A stretch of DNA of 64,000 nucleotides from Aplectana chamaeleonis (Eukaryota; Nematoda; Chromadorea; Rhabditida; Cosmocercidae). Numbering within the stretch: position 1 is the first letter of the stretch; each line of letters starts with the position of its first letter. Both the position numbers and the translations under genes were made by a program. Of the stretch, positions 1 to 11,756 are shown piece by piece. Where the stretch lies: assembly GCA_029168955.1 (NCBI GenBank), contig JAPDOI010001382.1, positions 62,001 through 126,000 on the forward strand. The letters run 5' to 3'. The notes beneath the pieces are model-generated. The model was not told the DNA's origin, ran no database searches, and saw nothing but the letters and a program-made list of their open reading frames with translations.

Positions 1-268
1 TCTGTTTATCTTGAATTGCACAAAACACGGTCCGCCAATAGTCCTCTAACTGGCCTGCTAGTACCGCAGTGTACGTCCACGACGCGTTCTCGGCAGACCC
101 GGGTGGCAGGGTGGGTGGCCGAGTGACGGCATTGACGAATCGATTGCTCTGCACACCGGGCGCACACCCGGGTCTGCCGAGAACGCGTCGTGGACGTACA
201 CTACGGAACTAGCGGGCCAATTAGAGGACTATTGGCGGACCGTGTTTTGTGCCATTCAAGATGAACAG
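1..268. repeat. Fold-back element (MITE-like), about 105-bp arms
   Basis: Bases 1-105 and 165-268 are near-perfect inverted repeats around a 59-base centre. Both arms carry the same stretches, including AACACGGTCCGCCAATAGTC and GACGCGTTCTCGGCAGACCC. No coding capacity is seen. The left arm begins at the window edge, so the element may extend upstream. A non-autonomous DNA transposon is the simplest reading, but no target duplication can be tested. Confidence 0.8.
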
Positions 269-411
269 TATATAAATATTGAAGGCTACAGTTATTTTGT
301 ACCATTCACCTAGAACCACCAACACGGCAATATGTACTAATCCTGGTGTAAGGCTCGGGTTGGAGCGCGATTCGAGTGACTATTGACTTTCTAACGAATT
401 TTGGGATTGCT

Positions 412-520
412 TACGAAAATATTTTTATTTTCGTTAGTCGTGAGTCGTTAGTCGTAACACACAAAAAGGCCGTTAGTCGTTAAATTCTTTAGTCGTTAGT
501 CGTAATTACGCACATCCCTT
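412..520 (-). mobile_element. Half of a hAT-like word-repeat element, TAGTCGT type
   Basis: Read on the minus strand the end is AGGGATGTGCG, close to the CAGGGRTGTGCG terminus seen in five other places here. It is followed by many copies of a short word (CGACTAA, or TAGTCGT on the plus strand) on both sides of a GGCC. The opposite terminus is not visible, so this is a partial or decayed copy. Confidence 0.5.
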
Positions 521-1429
521 CTCGTACTGTATTGTATGGGCTAACTCCGACGTAACGATTGCAGAAGCACAGGGGACAGACGCCTCCTTGGGAAGCACAG
601 CTTGTGCCGCTGCGGATTTCGGATAATGACGAATTTATCCTCACTTCGAATGTGCGATCCTTAATGAAATGCTCGAGCCAAACTTTTGCAATGTGTAAAT
701 CAAATAGGCGATGGAACGTTTTTTTTAGAAATCAAAAATCGCGATCAATCAGCGTGATCCCCCAAGGCTCGTGGTGAGGAAGACTTCCTCTTGGCGGACC
801 ATGCCGGGATCCGAAGAGCAACCGCGGCTGGAATCGCAACCGGATATCGCTGCGAGCGGAGAGACATGGCCCCTTGCATAGCTATCTGGGCCCGCCACGA
901 GCGGCGATTTGTCTGAGTATGTACCTCGTGAACCTATCTGCGCGGAGTTTAAGAAAAGTAAGAGACGTTTCATTGGGAACGCTGTCTGTGGTGGAGATTG
1001 TGCACCAGTCTTCAATCATCTGCGAAGCTTACCTTGTATCGAACCATTCGCCCTCTGGGTCATCTTCATATGGGTCATCTTTGTTGAACAATCGTTCAGT
1101 AGGTTTAACGGTCAGAATCGTTTCATTCTCTTCGCACTCTTCAGGAAGAATCGCAACTTTAACTTCCTAAAGACAGTTGGACAGTTGAACACATACGATC
1201 AAGAAAAAAATTTAGGACGTACCTCAGTGGCAACCGCAGAGAAACAGGGAGTACAACATTCACCCCTTCCCAGGCGACCGCTAGCCAGAACAGTCATATC
1301 CCTGAAGCGAAATTCGTTAAACACAAGGTCAGACATAAAAAATTTGAAATTTTCAATTCAATTTGAAAAGAAATGAAATATACACGCCAATGAATGAAAT
1401 CAGAAATAAGAATTAAAAGGAGGACAATG
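521..1429. other. No recognisable gene
   Basis: Overlapping open frames occur on both strands (for example 909-1376 plus and 749-1015 minus), but none resembles a protein I know. They shadow each other, which argues against coding. The stretch is more GC-rich than its neighbours. It may be unique sequence or an old element. Confidence 0.4.
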
Positions 1430-1437
1430 GTGCGGAG

Positions 1438-1550
1438 CAGGGGCGTGCGTTAATGAGAACATTCTTCCGTTAATCGTTAATTTTCGCGAAAAAAAAACCG
1501 CATTAACCCGTTAATGCGCTAACACGTTAACGTTATAACGCACAGCTCTG
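1438..1550. mobile_element. Complete 113-bp hAT-like MITE with 8-bp target duplication
   Basis: The ends are CAGGGGCGTGCGTTA and, inverted, CAGAGCTGTGCGTTA. The flanks are GTGCGGAG (1430-1437) and GTGCAGAG (1551-1558), an 8-bp duplication with one mismatch, which is the hAT signature. The interior is almost only variants of the word CGTTAA in both orientations. It is non-autonomous. This copy defines the termini of the word-repeat family. Confidence 0.75.
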
Positions 1551-1558
1551 GTGCAGAG

Positions 1559-2317
1559 AATGGCCACAGACAGGGTACTTTTCAAATATTGTGACAAAAC
1601 ATTCAAATCTACATAGTCAAGTTGGCATCAGGGCTGAGACACGTCCCGGAATCGCGAATTTGAATACGCACCCCCTCCCCTCCCCCTTTATGTAGCTCGG
1701 TGTCTTTTTAGCCACCCCCCCCCAGCTTTTGGGATTTCAAAATCTGCTGTTTTTCTAGAATTCGGGCACAGCAGCCATGATTTTGGCTTCCTGATTTTGA
1801 TAAACAATTGTCCAAAAAAGCATTGATAGAGAAAATTCCGAAAATTTCAACAAAAAAGGTAGTGTCATTTCAAAACTTCCGTGAAATCCCACGAAGAAAA
1901 ATTGTAAGTACGACGCTAAGTTATGAGAATAGATAGGACATTTCTTGTCTCAAAACATTTCAACAATGACAAACAACAACAGAACTACCACTATTCTAAT
2001 GAAATTGTTGGAGCGGGGGTAAATATTTAGCAGTGGCGAGGTTCATTGAAACGAAGCTAGTTTATCAAAAACAGCATTAACCATTAGAGCAAGGAATATT
2101 GTGAGAAGGAAAAAAACCTGGCAAAAACTTGAGCGTCAATAGGTTTGATTTTTATTGTAATTTAAGGACCTTAAATCTCGTCCCGGTTTTACCCCGAATA
2201 CCGGGGCAAAACCGGAAACTAGGTTTAAGGTTAGTAAAACACATTAAAAACTAAACCTATCTCCGAATGCTCTTAACTCTCAGGCTTATCAATGTTTTCG
2301 ATCAACTACATAGGTTC
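1559..2317. other. No gene seen
   Basis: AT-rich sequence with short C runs near 1670-1730 and a short self-complementary stretch near 2180-2215. No open frame or recognised repeat family was found. Confidence 0.4.
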
Positions 2318-4880
2318 ATTATCTAACTGTTTTGCTTTTTTACGGATTAGTATGATTTGGAAATGAAACATTTGTGAGAAACTCGTAAAAGAAGTGAAAT
2401 GTCTTATGCCGCTGATTTTGCATGGGAATAAACTCAAAAGAAGCGCTAAAAACTCAGTGAAATGATTCATCGTTGATTTGGCTGTGCACTTGTTCACTAA
2501 ACATCGAAAATTGAGTGTGACATTGAAAAACCAAGGGCGGTAGTAATTTGGCTTAATATGCAACTTAGATCTTCAATTTGAGTTGCATCTTATCTTTAAT
2601 CTTACACAAACTCAAACATGCTGGTAGTGACCTGGGAATGCCCTCATAGAAGCGCCAACTCTTAATGAGCAACTCTGTTCCGAATCAGCGACACTTCATC
2701 ATCAAATGTATGGATGACACTGATTGGAAAACATCAGCGACAGGTGGCTGTCGCTGATTGCAGGGTGGCCAGAGCACAAGAAATAGTGCGGCGGCGGGCG
2801 AGACACATAGATTTCAATTGGACCTGAGCAAAATGTCCTCCGAGTACATTTAAAACTCCCGTTCAAATTTTGAGACGGAGGTAAACCAAGACAGTTAGAG
2901 GTGAAATAAGACCATTTTATTTTGAGTGAAGCCTAGTTTATCAGTTTTCGATTACAATACCGGAGCTATGTTTTGTTAAAACGAAGGAAATTGAATAAAT
3001 TGGTGAAAAAGGGTTCGATTTCTCGAAAAAGGGAATCTTGTTGCACATTCAGTTTTCTCTTCAATTTTTTTAAAACCTAGGCGTATTCAAGGTTCAAATT
3101 GCAATTTATGGATATGGCTTGCGACCACTTTTTCCCCGGAATCGCTTTGCTTTTGAGGTGAACTACATTTGCAATCAATTCACTGAAACGTCGCGCGCGC
3201 CGGACCTGCGGCAAGAATCATCGCGCGCGCCATACCTGCTATGCAGTGTTTCGTATCAATTGCACAAGTAATCGAGAAGCATTTTCTATACTTTTTTGCC
3301 TTAACTGAATGGCTACGGGGCAAAATTCAGCAGACGAGAATTTCTGGACTTTTTCTAAATCTTTCAGCTAATGTGCTAGGAAACAATAGTGAAAAGAAGA
3401 CATTTCTAGTACCAATAGGTATCTTCACATCGCCCTATATGTACCTAATTTATCGAAGGAGCATACGTATCGATTCCGTAATGCATGAACATTTAAAACT
3501 CGAAGTTTGGAATCGTTGGGCCGCCGTCGTCGTTTCAGCAGATCTATTGCAGGGGAAGAAATCTGCTGCAATACTGAAAATTGCTGTAGCAAAGTTGGCC
3601 TAAAATTTGCGTAACATATTGTACAATACTATATAAAAAAACTTGGGAAAAAATTCAAATCAGGAAACTAACGAGAACTGGGCTGTTGTTTGCCCCAAGT
3701 AGGGCTGCCCTTTTTCTTCAAAAGGTGGCTACTGTAATTTGGCTTTCTAAAATTGAACAGGACGCGACATTTCAATGATAAGCAAGCAAGAAAAAGTTGC
3801 ATTGGATCTCTTTATAATTCGAAAATTAATCAAGAATTCGGCTTTAATAATCGAATAAAACTTTCAGCCACTTTGGAATTGAACATAAGTCTGATTTTCG
3901 AATTTAATCGTCAATTCAAAAAAAATCCAGCGGACTTCTTCGGAGCTTTCATCCACTAAATATATCCGGAAAGAATAAATTCCGGGAGAGCAGTTTATTC
4001 GAAAATTCTTAAGGTTGTTCAATTCTTTGATTCAAAATCTACGAACGCTCTTTTTAAGTGAGCGATCTCCCATTCCGCTAATACAGGCAGTGGATCGAAC
4101 CCCGGCCTTGTAGTTGTCATGCATTGCCTTCAGTGGCGAATAATTTCATCCACTTTATCAGCGATAGACCGTTGGGCACAATGGCGCAGTGCAATGTCGC
4201 GCTGTTCTCGTAACATCGAATGCATTGGTGTGGTTCGCAGGCTGTCAACTCTGCTAGTTTTGCCAACAACTTGACATCTGCTCATTAACATTGCGATGGT
4301 TCTTCATTTGGACAGCCATCATTTCCACATCAATATAAGATGCTCATCACTCTTGATTCTGACTCAAAGTCAAATTACTACCGCCCCAAATCATGCACAT
4401 CTTACTAAGCACACACATTTATTCGTGTGACTGCAATTCTCTTAGGTGACAACATTCGCATAGACAAACTACGTGATGTTATTTCCACTTTCATTAATTG
4501 ATAGTCAATCGGAAGCGAACGCGTCAAATAATTTAGTAATGCTTGAAAATCAATATTTCTGAATGATTGAGGTGAGAGACACAACATAATTTTGCAAGGA
4601 CATGAGACTTGTTAACCTAAACTGCAAGCGTTAGGTTGATTTCAGAAGAGATGTGCGTGATTTGGTTTTTCGATGTCACACTCAATTTTCGTTGTTTAGT
4701 AAACAAGTGCACAGCCAAATCAACGATGAATCATTTCACTGAGTTTTTAGCGCTTCTTTCGAGTTTATTCCCATGCAAAATCAGTGGCATAAGACATTTC
4801 ACTTCTTTTACGAGTTTCTCACAAATGTTTCATTTCCAAATCATACTAATCTGTAGCAAAGCAAAACAGTTAGATAATTT
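2318..4880. mobile_element. 2.56-kb element with long terminal inverted repeats
   Basis: Bases 2318-2533 are the inverted complement of about 4660-4879, so nearly identical 80-residue frames appear on opposite strands at 2306-2563 and 4636-4893. Weaker inverted homology continues inward to about 2700 and 4280. The right arm is interrupted by a small MITE (4386-4665). No transposase-like frame is visible between the arms. The 120-codon frame at 3241-3603 is unrecognised. It is probably a non-autonomous DNA transposon; no target duplication was identified. Confidence 0.7.
4386..4665. mobile_element. Nested 280-bp MITE
   Basis: The ends CCAAATCATGCACATCT and AGATGTGCGTGATTTGG are inverted repeats. 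The MITE sits exactly where homology between the two arms of the larger element breaks: ACTACCGCCC lies on one side and the arm resumes at GGTTTTTCGATG. It therefore inserted after the larger element formed. Confidence 0.6.
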
Positions 4881-5089
4881 CACTTTATTTTAGCAAAGGT
4901 TTCCTTTTAAAGGCCCATTACACCCTCAGATATGACCTTTCAAATGTTCATGCAGTTGTGTAGTAGACCCCTCTTGCATAACCCTTCTAGCACCACCACA
5001 GTTCACACCCTTTTTCATGGTTTGCGAACCCAATAACGACTAGATGAGCGGTTGAATCACAACCGCGTTTTCGATTTTCACTCCCTTTC

Positions 5090-6580
5090 CGGTCCTCCCG
5101 GTTGGGTCGAACATACGATCCGTAACGCTTGGCATACTCGCAGTTGGGTCCCGCCCTCTTTACCCCGCGCTTGGCGCTTTTTGAGTTGAGCCTCACACAC
5201 TTTCCCCGGCGCTTGGCGCACTTCCAGTCGGGTCTCGCACGCTTTCCTCGGCGCTTGGCGTACCCAGAGTTGGGTCCCGCACACGTTCTCCGGCGCTTGG
5301 CATGCTCCCAGTTAGATCCCGCTCACTATCCCCGGCGCTTGGAGCGCTCCCAGTTGGGTCCCGCACACTTGCTCCGGCGCTCGGCGCTTTTTATTTGGGG
5401 TCCCGCACACGTTCCCCGTCGCTTGGCACACTTTTAGTTGAGTCGCGAACACGTTCCCCGGCGCTCAGCACAGTTCTAGTTGGGTCCCGCATACGTTGCC
5501 CGGCGCTTGGCGCACTTCCACTTGGATCCTGCACACGTTCCCCGGCGCTTGGCGCACCTCTACTTGGGTCCTGCACACGTTCTCCGGCTCTTGGCGCACT
5601 TCTAGTGTGGTTCCGAACACGTTCCTGGCGCTCGGCGCACTTCTAGTTGGGTCCCGAACACGTTCCCCGGCGCTCAGCACAGTTCTAGTTGGGTCCCGCA
5701 TACGTTGCCCGGCGCTTGGCGCACTTCCACTTGGGTCCTGCACACGTTCCCCGGCGCTTGGCGCACTTATAGCTGGGTTCCGCACATGTTCCTGGCGCTC
5801 GGCGCACTTCTAGTTAGGTCCCGCACACGTTTCCCGGCGCTCAGCACAGTTCTAGTTGGATCCCGCATACGTTGCCCAGCGCTTGGCGCACTTCTACTTG
5901 GGTCCTGCACACGTTCTCCGGCTCTTGGCGCACTTCTGATGTGGTTCCGAACACGTTCCTGGCGCTCGGCGCACTTCTAGTTGGGTTCCCAACACGTTCC
6001 CCGGCGCTCAGCACAGTTCTAGTTGGGTCCCGCATACATTACCCGGCGCTTGCCGCACTTATACTTGGGTCCTGCACGCGTTCTTCGGCGCTTGGCGCAC
6101 TTCTACTTGTATCCTGCACACGTTCTCCGGCTCTTGGCGCACTTCTAGTGTGGTTCCGAACACGTTCCTGGCGCTCAGCGCACTTCTAGTTGGGTCCCGA
6201 ACACGTTCTCCGGCTCTTGGCGCACTCCTAGTTGGGTCCCGCACACGTTGCCCAGCGCTTGCCGCACTTATACTTGGGTCCTGCACGCGTTCTTCGGCGC
6301 TTGGCGCACTTACAGCTGGGTTCCGCACATGTTCCTGGCGCTCGGCGCACTTCTAGTTAGGTCCCGCACACGTTTCCCGGCGCTCAGCACAGTTCTAGTT
6401 GGATCCCGCATACGTTGCCCAGCGCTTGGCGCACTTCTACTTGGGTCCCGCACATGTTCCCCGGCGCTTGGCGCACTTCTGTTTGAGTCCCGCACACGTT
6501 TCCCGTCGCTTGGGGCACTTCTACTTGGATTCTGCACACGTTCCCTGGCGCTTGGCGCTTTTCTAGATGCATCCCGCAAT
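5090..6580. repeat. GC-rich 42-bp minisatellite, about 35 units
   Basis: The consensus contains CGCTTGGCGCACTTCTAG followed by TTGGGTCCCGCACACGTTC. Early units are exactly 42 bp; later ones include 41-base variants. Because 42 is divisible by three, stop-free frames of 60-130 codons appear on both strands, but they are by-products of the repeat and shift at every 41-base unit. No flanking coding context supports a protein. Confidence 0.9.
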
Positions 6581-6721
6581 AAACGGTGTGCATACGGTTC
6601 CTGATGGACGAGAAGCAGACCTACCCTAACGCTTGCAATCAATTCACTCTTATCACAATACCACTCCATTTCTCTCAATTGGCCAACCATGTTTCTTATC
6701 ATTCAAAAGTTTCACCGGACT

Positions 6722-6897
<176 letters not shown>

Positions 6898-7332
6898 TTT
6901 TGAAATTCACAAATTTTCCCATATCTCGAGAACCACAAAGCGGATTTTTCTGAAATTTGGGCAGTGTGAAAAACCTTTACTGCTCTACATTTTGTGAAAA
7001 TGCCAAGTTCGGAACTATCTTCTAAACCGAGATTCTTTAACGAGGGGTTTGCGCAGAAGCAATCCTTTTCCAAATCAGGTGCGCGCTTCGCGCGCACCAC
7101 AATTCGAATGAACCTTATGAAAGCCAAAAAATTACCCGCGCTCTAACTTTTTCTATTTACACTGAATTTCTTCAATGTGCACATGTGTTTAGGTTTATGT
7201 TTTTTACGTTCGCTCAAGGCAATCGTTAGATAACATTATGGAATCCGTTAAACATTAAAAGTACCCTAGCTTTGCCTGCTTCCATTTTCTCCAGTTTCAA
7301 TCCTTTTCTCCTCCGTTTCATAACAAACTACA

Positions 7333-7854
<522 letters not shown>

Positions 7855-7893
7855 GACTCAGTCCTTCTTCTTCTGCAGCTTCGAAGTAGTTTT

Positions 7894-8374
7894 TTATCGT
7901 AGATTGAGGAAGTGGGCGGCCTTCACAGGATTCGTCCAAAGGTCCATTGTGGTTAAGGGGGTAGGTCTCTTCGAGCACATGACCAAGTGCGCCGTGTCGT
8001 GTCCGAGAGCACCACAATCCGGGCATGCGTCTGGTCGGCTGCTGTCGATCTTGTTGACATAAGACATGAGCAGAATAGAGTGACCACAGCGCAGCGAAGC
8101 AAGAGCACATCTGGCTCGTCTGCGGAGTTGAGACTCGGACTCGCAGACCCGAGGCGGGACTGCTCCTAAGATAGGGTTCACAGCCGCCTTCTCCAGATAT
8201 CCTCGAACAAACTGGCTGCGCTCCTCACGCAGAAGACGAAGCCTTTCCATGCTGGAGTCGGCCAATCTCTGTACATCAACTTAACGAGGAGCGTCTGCGA
8301 ACGGCGTCCTAATCGACCTCTCTCTAATGGGCTTCATGATTCTCTTTGTCGGATGTTTCCGGTGTCTCAGAACA
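7894..8374 (-). pseudogene. LINE C-terminal region with CCHC-type zinc motif
   Basis: The frame contains ERLRLLREERSQFVRGYLEK, then CPDCGALGHDTAHLVMC, a Cys-X2-Cys-X8-His-X3-Cys motif, and ends near DLWTNPVKAAHFLNLR. The same order occurs at 36149-36739 (minus) and 53612-54086 (plus). In Jockey/ingi-type LINEs such a C-terminal zinc motif is thought to bind nucleic acid. A stop lies upstream within the otherwise conserved PFADAP segment, so this copy is dead. Confidence 0.8.
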
Positions 8375-8378
8375 TTAA

Positions 8379-8901
8379 AGGCAGCAGACACGCTCGAAAA
8401 AGTTGTTGAGTTAACTACATTACAGGGGTCGCATGGCTCCCAGTAGAATGCTCACGCCGCTGGAAGCGTCAAAAACGAGTAAAAACTATTAAACTTGAGC
8501 AATGCAAATCGGAAAATTTCTGCAACCCCGCCCCTGAGCTTCGAAAACCCCGCCCCAAAATTCAAACTCGTCCAGATTGATCGTTCTAATACGGTCACGT
8601 TTACTGGTTTTCGATGCAAATCGGAGTTTTGAGGTTTTCGATGCTTCTAACGAGATGAACGTTCACGTACAGTCCGTAAGAGTGTATCCGCTTCTCTATC
8701 TCAACCGTTTTCTTGATAATATCCGCTGTTTCAACCGCGCGCTGAGAAACTCGTCCACTTTCACCCGATAACAATATAACCGTTATTCCTCTGTTTGCAC
8801 ACAGTTTTCGTTTGTTTTTTCGTTAGTTCCCAATACAACCAGCTCCAAACCTTCGATTTGTGTCATAAAATCGATACCATTTTTGAGCGTGTCTGCTGCC
8901 T
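8379..8901. mobile_element. 523-bp TTAA-target MITE
   Basis: TTAA at 8375-8378 and 8902-8905 flank inverted ends AGGCAGCAGACACGCTC. Removing the element and one TTAA restores continuous homology with the LINE copy near 36740-36800. TTAA duplication is typical of the piggyBac superfamily, but the AGGCAG terminus is not the classical CCY start, so superfamily assignment is tentative. No open frame. Confidence 0.8.
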
Positions 8902-9067
8902 TTAATATACATCTGCTGTGCCTGGATTTCACAATGCTCCTTGACTGGCACTATGCAGGCCTCCGCGTGAAGATGTTCTATTGAGCAGCTCCTTGCACAA
9001 CCGGTAGCAATGCTAAGCGCAGCATTCTGTACACGCTGCAGCTTATTCCAGAAGCTGTCAGACTCCA

Positions 9068-9315
9068 GGGGCCGAATGCATCATTGAGCCGGGTTGGGGC
9101 AGGGGCAGGGCAGTCTGCGCCTTTGAAGAACTCTGTAAATCACCAAATCATTCGTGCCCCAGCTGCCCCAGCTCGGAGGCTGGGGCAGCTAGAGCAGCGA
9201 AAAACACTGCTGGGGCACGATTAATTAGATGATCTACTGCCCTCGCACTGCTATCTTCAATTATGCCGACTGCCCTGCCCCTACCCCAACCCGGCGCGTT
9301 GATGCATACGGCCCC
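9068..9315. mobile_element. 248-bp GC-rich fold-back MITE inside the LINE
   Basis: The ends GGGGCCGAATGCATC and, inverted, GGGGCCGTATGCATC continue into GCCGGGTTGGGG-type arms. The central part is a second G/C-rich palindrome. Comparison with the related LINE at about 36915-36945 shows coding homology on both sides, so the fold-back is an insertion. Confidence 0.75.
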
Positions 9316-9855
9316 AGGTGCTGCCACACTGGTGTCGCATATTCCAGAGCCGGCTGAAGTATTGCTCTGTAAGTTCTCAATATGGTCTCTCGACTGCTTC
9401 CCCATGATGTTCCTCCGAGAGCTCTCAGAATACTAAGCTTTGCCTTGACGACTGCCTGTTTCTGTTCCGCGTTTCTGTGGAACTTCAGTGACGGATCGAG
9501 AATAAGACCCAGCAGCTTGGGGAATCTTACTGCTGGCAAACGACTACCATCCCATCTGACATCTGGGTGGGGACTGTGTTCCTTGGTGTTTGTTGTGAAC
9601 ACTGATACAGAAGACTCTGCAGCAGAGACTGTGAGCATCATATTATTTAGGAAAAGATTGAACTCGGCGAGATAGGCGCTGATCTTGTTAGCGGCTACTT
9701 GCAGGTCACGGTTCCGGCACATGATGGTGATATCGTCGGCGTACAAAACAATCTTCATATCCTGCGATGGCTCGAGTAGATCCTCAAGATACAGGCTGAA
9801 TAGGGCAGGGGATAACACTCCGCCCTGCGGAACACCGGCTGCTATTGGTCCTCAC
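9316..9855 (-). pseudogene. LINE reverse transcriptase fragment
   Basis: The reading runs from an AAGVPQGGVLSPALF motif (RT block with the conserved PQG) to an intact YADD box, then to LLGLILDPSLKFHR and the stretch ending ALEYATPVWQHLG. This covers the RT palm from about motif 4 onward and the thumb-like C-terminal region. Motif A and the endonuclease are missing through 5' truncation. A GC-rich fold-back interrupts the frame at its 3' side. RT would copy the element's own RNA at a nicked target. Not functional as it stands. Confidence 0.85.
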
Positions 9856-9859
9856 GGGT

Positions 9860-10265
9860 AGATCAAAAACGACCGAAACAATGGGCTGCGGTAGGTAAAG
9901 CGCCATTCATAACACCCACACCTGACAAAATCGGCCAAAAACGAGAAATGGACATCAGATTCGTGTTCAGAGCCTCAAATTATCCCCCTGGGCGAAGTTT
10001 GGGTAGAAAATTTTTCGCCCTCTGAACTCCCAAAAATGGTATGATACAAGTTTTGAGCCAAATCCGAAAAAATTTTTCGAAACCACCCTTAAAATTCCCT
10101 GATGGGGTCCCCTTACCTTGCCGCGAGACTTTAAAAAAGGCTCATAGCTTTTTTAGGAGTGGTTCCTAGAAGCTGGGAAGAGAATACTAAGATTCTACGT
10201 CAAAAAGTTCCAGAAATGTATAATTAATCCTGAGCGTCAGCGCGTCAAAAACGTAGGGTTATGAG
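9860..10265. repeat. Partial copy of the CTACCGTA-type long-inverted-repeat family
   Basis: It shares the phrases GATTCGTGTTCAG, GCGAAGTTTGGGT and CTTACCTTGCCGCGAG with the copies at 12743-13647 and 49784-50870. It ends with a terminal-like segment (TCCTAGAAGCTGGGAAGAG) resembling their inverted termini. The left end is missing. Confidence 0.55.
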
Positions 10266-10273
10266 GTTGGAAG

Positions 10274-10370
10274 CAGGGGTGTGCGGAAATTTCTGTTTTC
10301 TGTTTTCTGATTTCTGTTTTCTGGCCGTTTTGGCCTTTCTGTTTTCTGACTTCTGTTCTCTGAAAACCTT
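10274..10370 (+). mobile_element. Half of a hAT-like word-repeat element, TTTTCTG type
   Basis: It starts CAGGGGTGTGCGGAAA, followed by at least eight copies of TTTTCTG-like words split around GGCCGTTTTGGCC. No matching right terminus is visible, so it is partial. Confidence 0.55.
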
Positions 10371-11042
10371 GCAAAAATCAGAAAAAAAATCAGCAAAAAT
10401 CAACGAAAACTAGGTCTGTTGGACAGTGCGTTTTGGTTGTTTATGTGGTTTTGCTCTTATTTGTGATCAATTGTGCGATTGCAGGTAAAGGTAGGGTCCG
10501 CCATAAGAAACGGTCGTTATGGTATCCTCATGAGAAGGTAGACATGATCATCAAAAAGTGAAAATAGGTGAAAACTCAGAGGAAAAACGCTCAGGAACAA
10601 AATATGGCTGGTTGTCACCTTGCCCACAATTAACTAAATTTCTATGTATGTTTGTTCTCCCGTCTTCCGCCTTGCTGTTACACCCTATTCATACTTCTGC
10701 GAAGCGGCAAATACCGCGGATTATCAATAGAAACATTAGAAATCAGATGCTCGGTAACGCTATCAAATCTGATTTCTCATTTTCTACTGATATTGCGCGG
10801 CATTTGCTGCTTCTGCAAAAGCATGAAGGTTGCTAAACGGAAAAACCAGCACTGATATGAATCGTGTTAGTTGGGGCGTGCGCACACCCACCAATTAGCT
10901 GTTCTAAGCTGTTTTTGTGCCTTCCTCCAGCAACTTTTCATTTTTCTCACTTTTGTGATGGTGAAACCTGCACTCTGATAAAGAGAACTCAGCAACTGAT
11001 TTTATCTCTAACCCTGCTCACCTATTCAGTACTTCGGCATAA
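10371..11042. other. No recognisable gene
   Basis: Two overlapping plus-strand frames (10558-10836 and 10652-10855) are unrecognised. A TTGCAG-like acceptor occurs near 10480, but nothing else supports an exon. Confidence 0.35.
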
Positions 11043-11220
11043 CAGGGGTTGCATCCCAGGGCAAAGATCGAGTGCAAACCTTCGCTGTCAGCAGCGGCTG
11101 CTGCTGACAGCGGTGTATGGTTCCAACACTTGCTGGGGTTGAACCCCTCGATATCAATAGCAACTGCTGCTGTTAGCTGTCAGCTGCAGCTGCTGACAAC
11201 GAGGGATACAACCCCTACTG
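11043..11220. mobile_element. 178-bp MITE
   Basis: The inverted ends are CAGGGGTTGCATCCC and CAGTAGGGGTTGTATCCC. The interior is full of GCAGCTGCTGACAG-type palindromes. No target duplication was established. Confidence 0.5.
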
Positions 11221-11351
11221 TGCTGACGTACTGGCGTTCTCTGAGAAGTTCACCAGATCAATAGACAATAAATAGCCAAGAAATGCCCGCTTTCTGCGTG
11301 ATAGTCGGAAAATGGTCGGGAATAAGCCAAGAAATAACCGCCAAAAAATGT

Positions 11352-11671
11352 TCGCCGCGAAATGGACGCCAAATAATGCTCTTAAAGGGATGTACAAATC
11401 AATTCCGCATTGCCGTTCAGTCCGCAAAGTGCACGCCGATTATGGAAGCGTGCTGCGGCGCGGTTGCGAGTATCCTCAGACAGGGATGTGGGATCACCTG
11501 GGCACCAAAGGCAAAAACTGCCCCGATGACCCTACATCCTTGGCTGGGATACTCGCAACCGCGCCGCAGCCCGCTTCCGCAATCGGCGTGCACTTTGCGG
11601 ACTGAACGGCAATGCGGAGTTGAACTGTACATTCCTGGATGAGCATGATTTGGCGTGCATTTCGCGGCGAG
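11352..11671. repeat. Fold-back element with about 150-bp arms
   Basis: Bases 11352-11500 and 11525-11671 are inverted complements, sharing CCGCATTGCCGTTCAGTCCG and AAAGTGCACGCCGATT. Weaker inverted similarity (CCAAGAAATAACC-like) extends outward on both sides. Non-coding. Confidence 0.75.
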
Positions 11672-11756
11672 CCTCATCGCGTGTTGGTATGCCTGTCACG
11701 TCTTGGTTATTTCTCGGTTATTGCTAGGCTTCTTCTAGGCTATTTCGTGAATCAGT

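Larger units (their letters stand above)
7855..9858 (-). mobile_element. 5'-truncated LINE of the PHD/ingi-like family, split by two MITEs
   Basis: Three minus-strand blocks (9316-9855, 8906-9067, 7894-8374) read as one LINE C-terminal half when two MITEs (9068-9315 and 8379-8901) are ignored. The order matches the longer relative at 36250-39570, with closely similar residues. The 3' end has a GAAGAAGAAG-type tail near 7868-7875, shared with the other two copies. The 5' side stops near 9858 inside the RT domain, consistent with truncation during target-primed reverse transcription. The clade (ingi/Vingi/Jockey group) is inferred from the CCHC tail and RT style. Confidence 0.8.

Noticed and set aside
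909..1376. 155-codon plus-strand frame
   Set aside because: Overlapped by another open frame on the same strand and one on the opposite strand; no similarity recognised.
2306..4893. Two near-identical 85-codon frames on opposite strands, as if a gene pair
   Set aside because: They are inverted-repeat arms of one element, with no conservation signal favouring coding.
5129..6702. Many repetitive open frames in the GC-rich minisatellite
   Set aside because: They occur on both strands, shift at 41-base units and reflect only the repeat.
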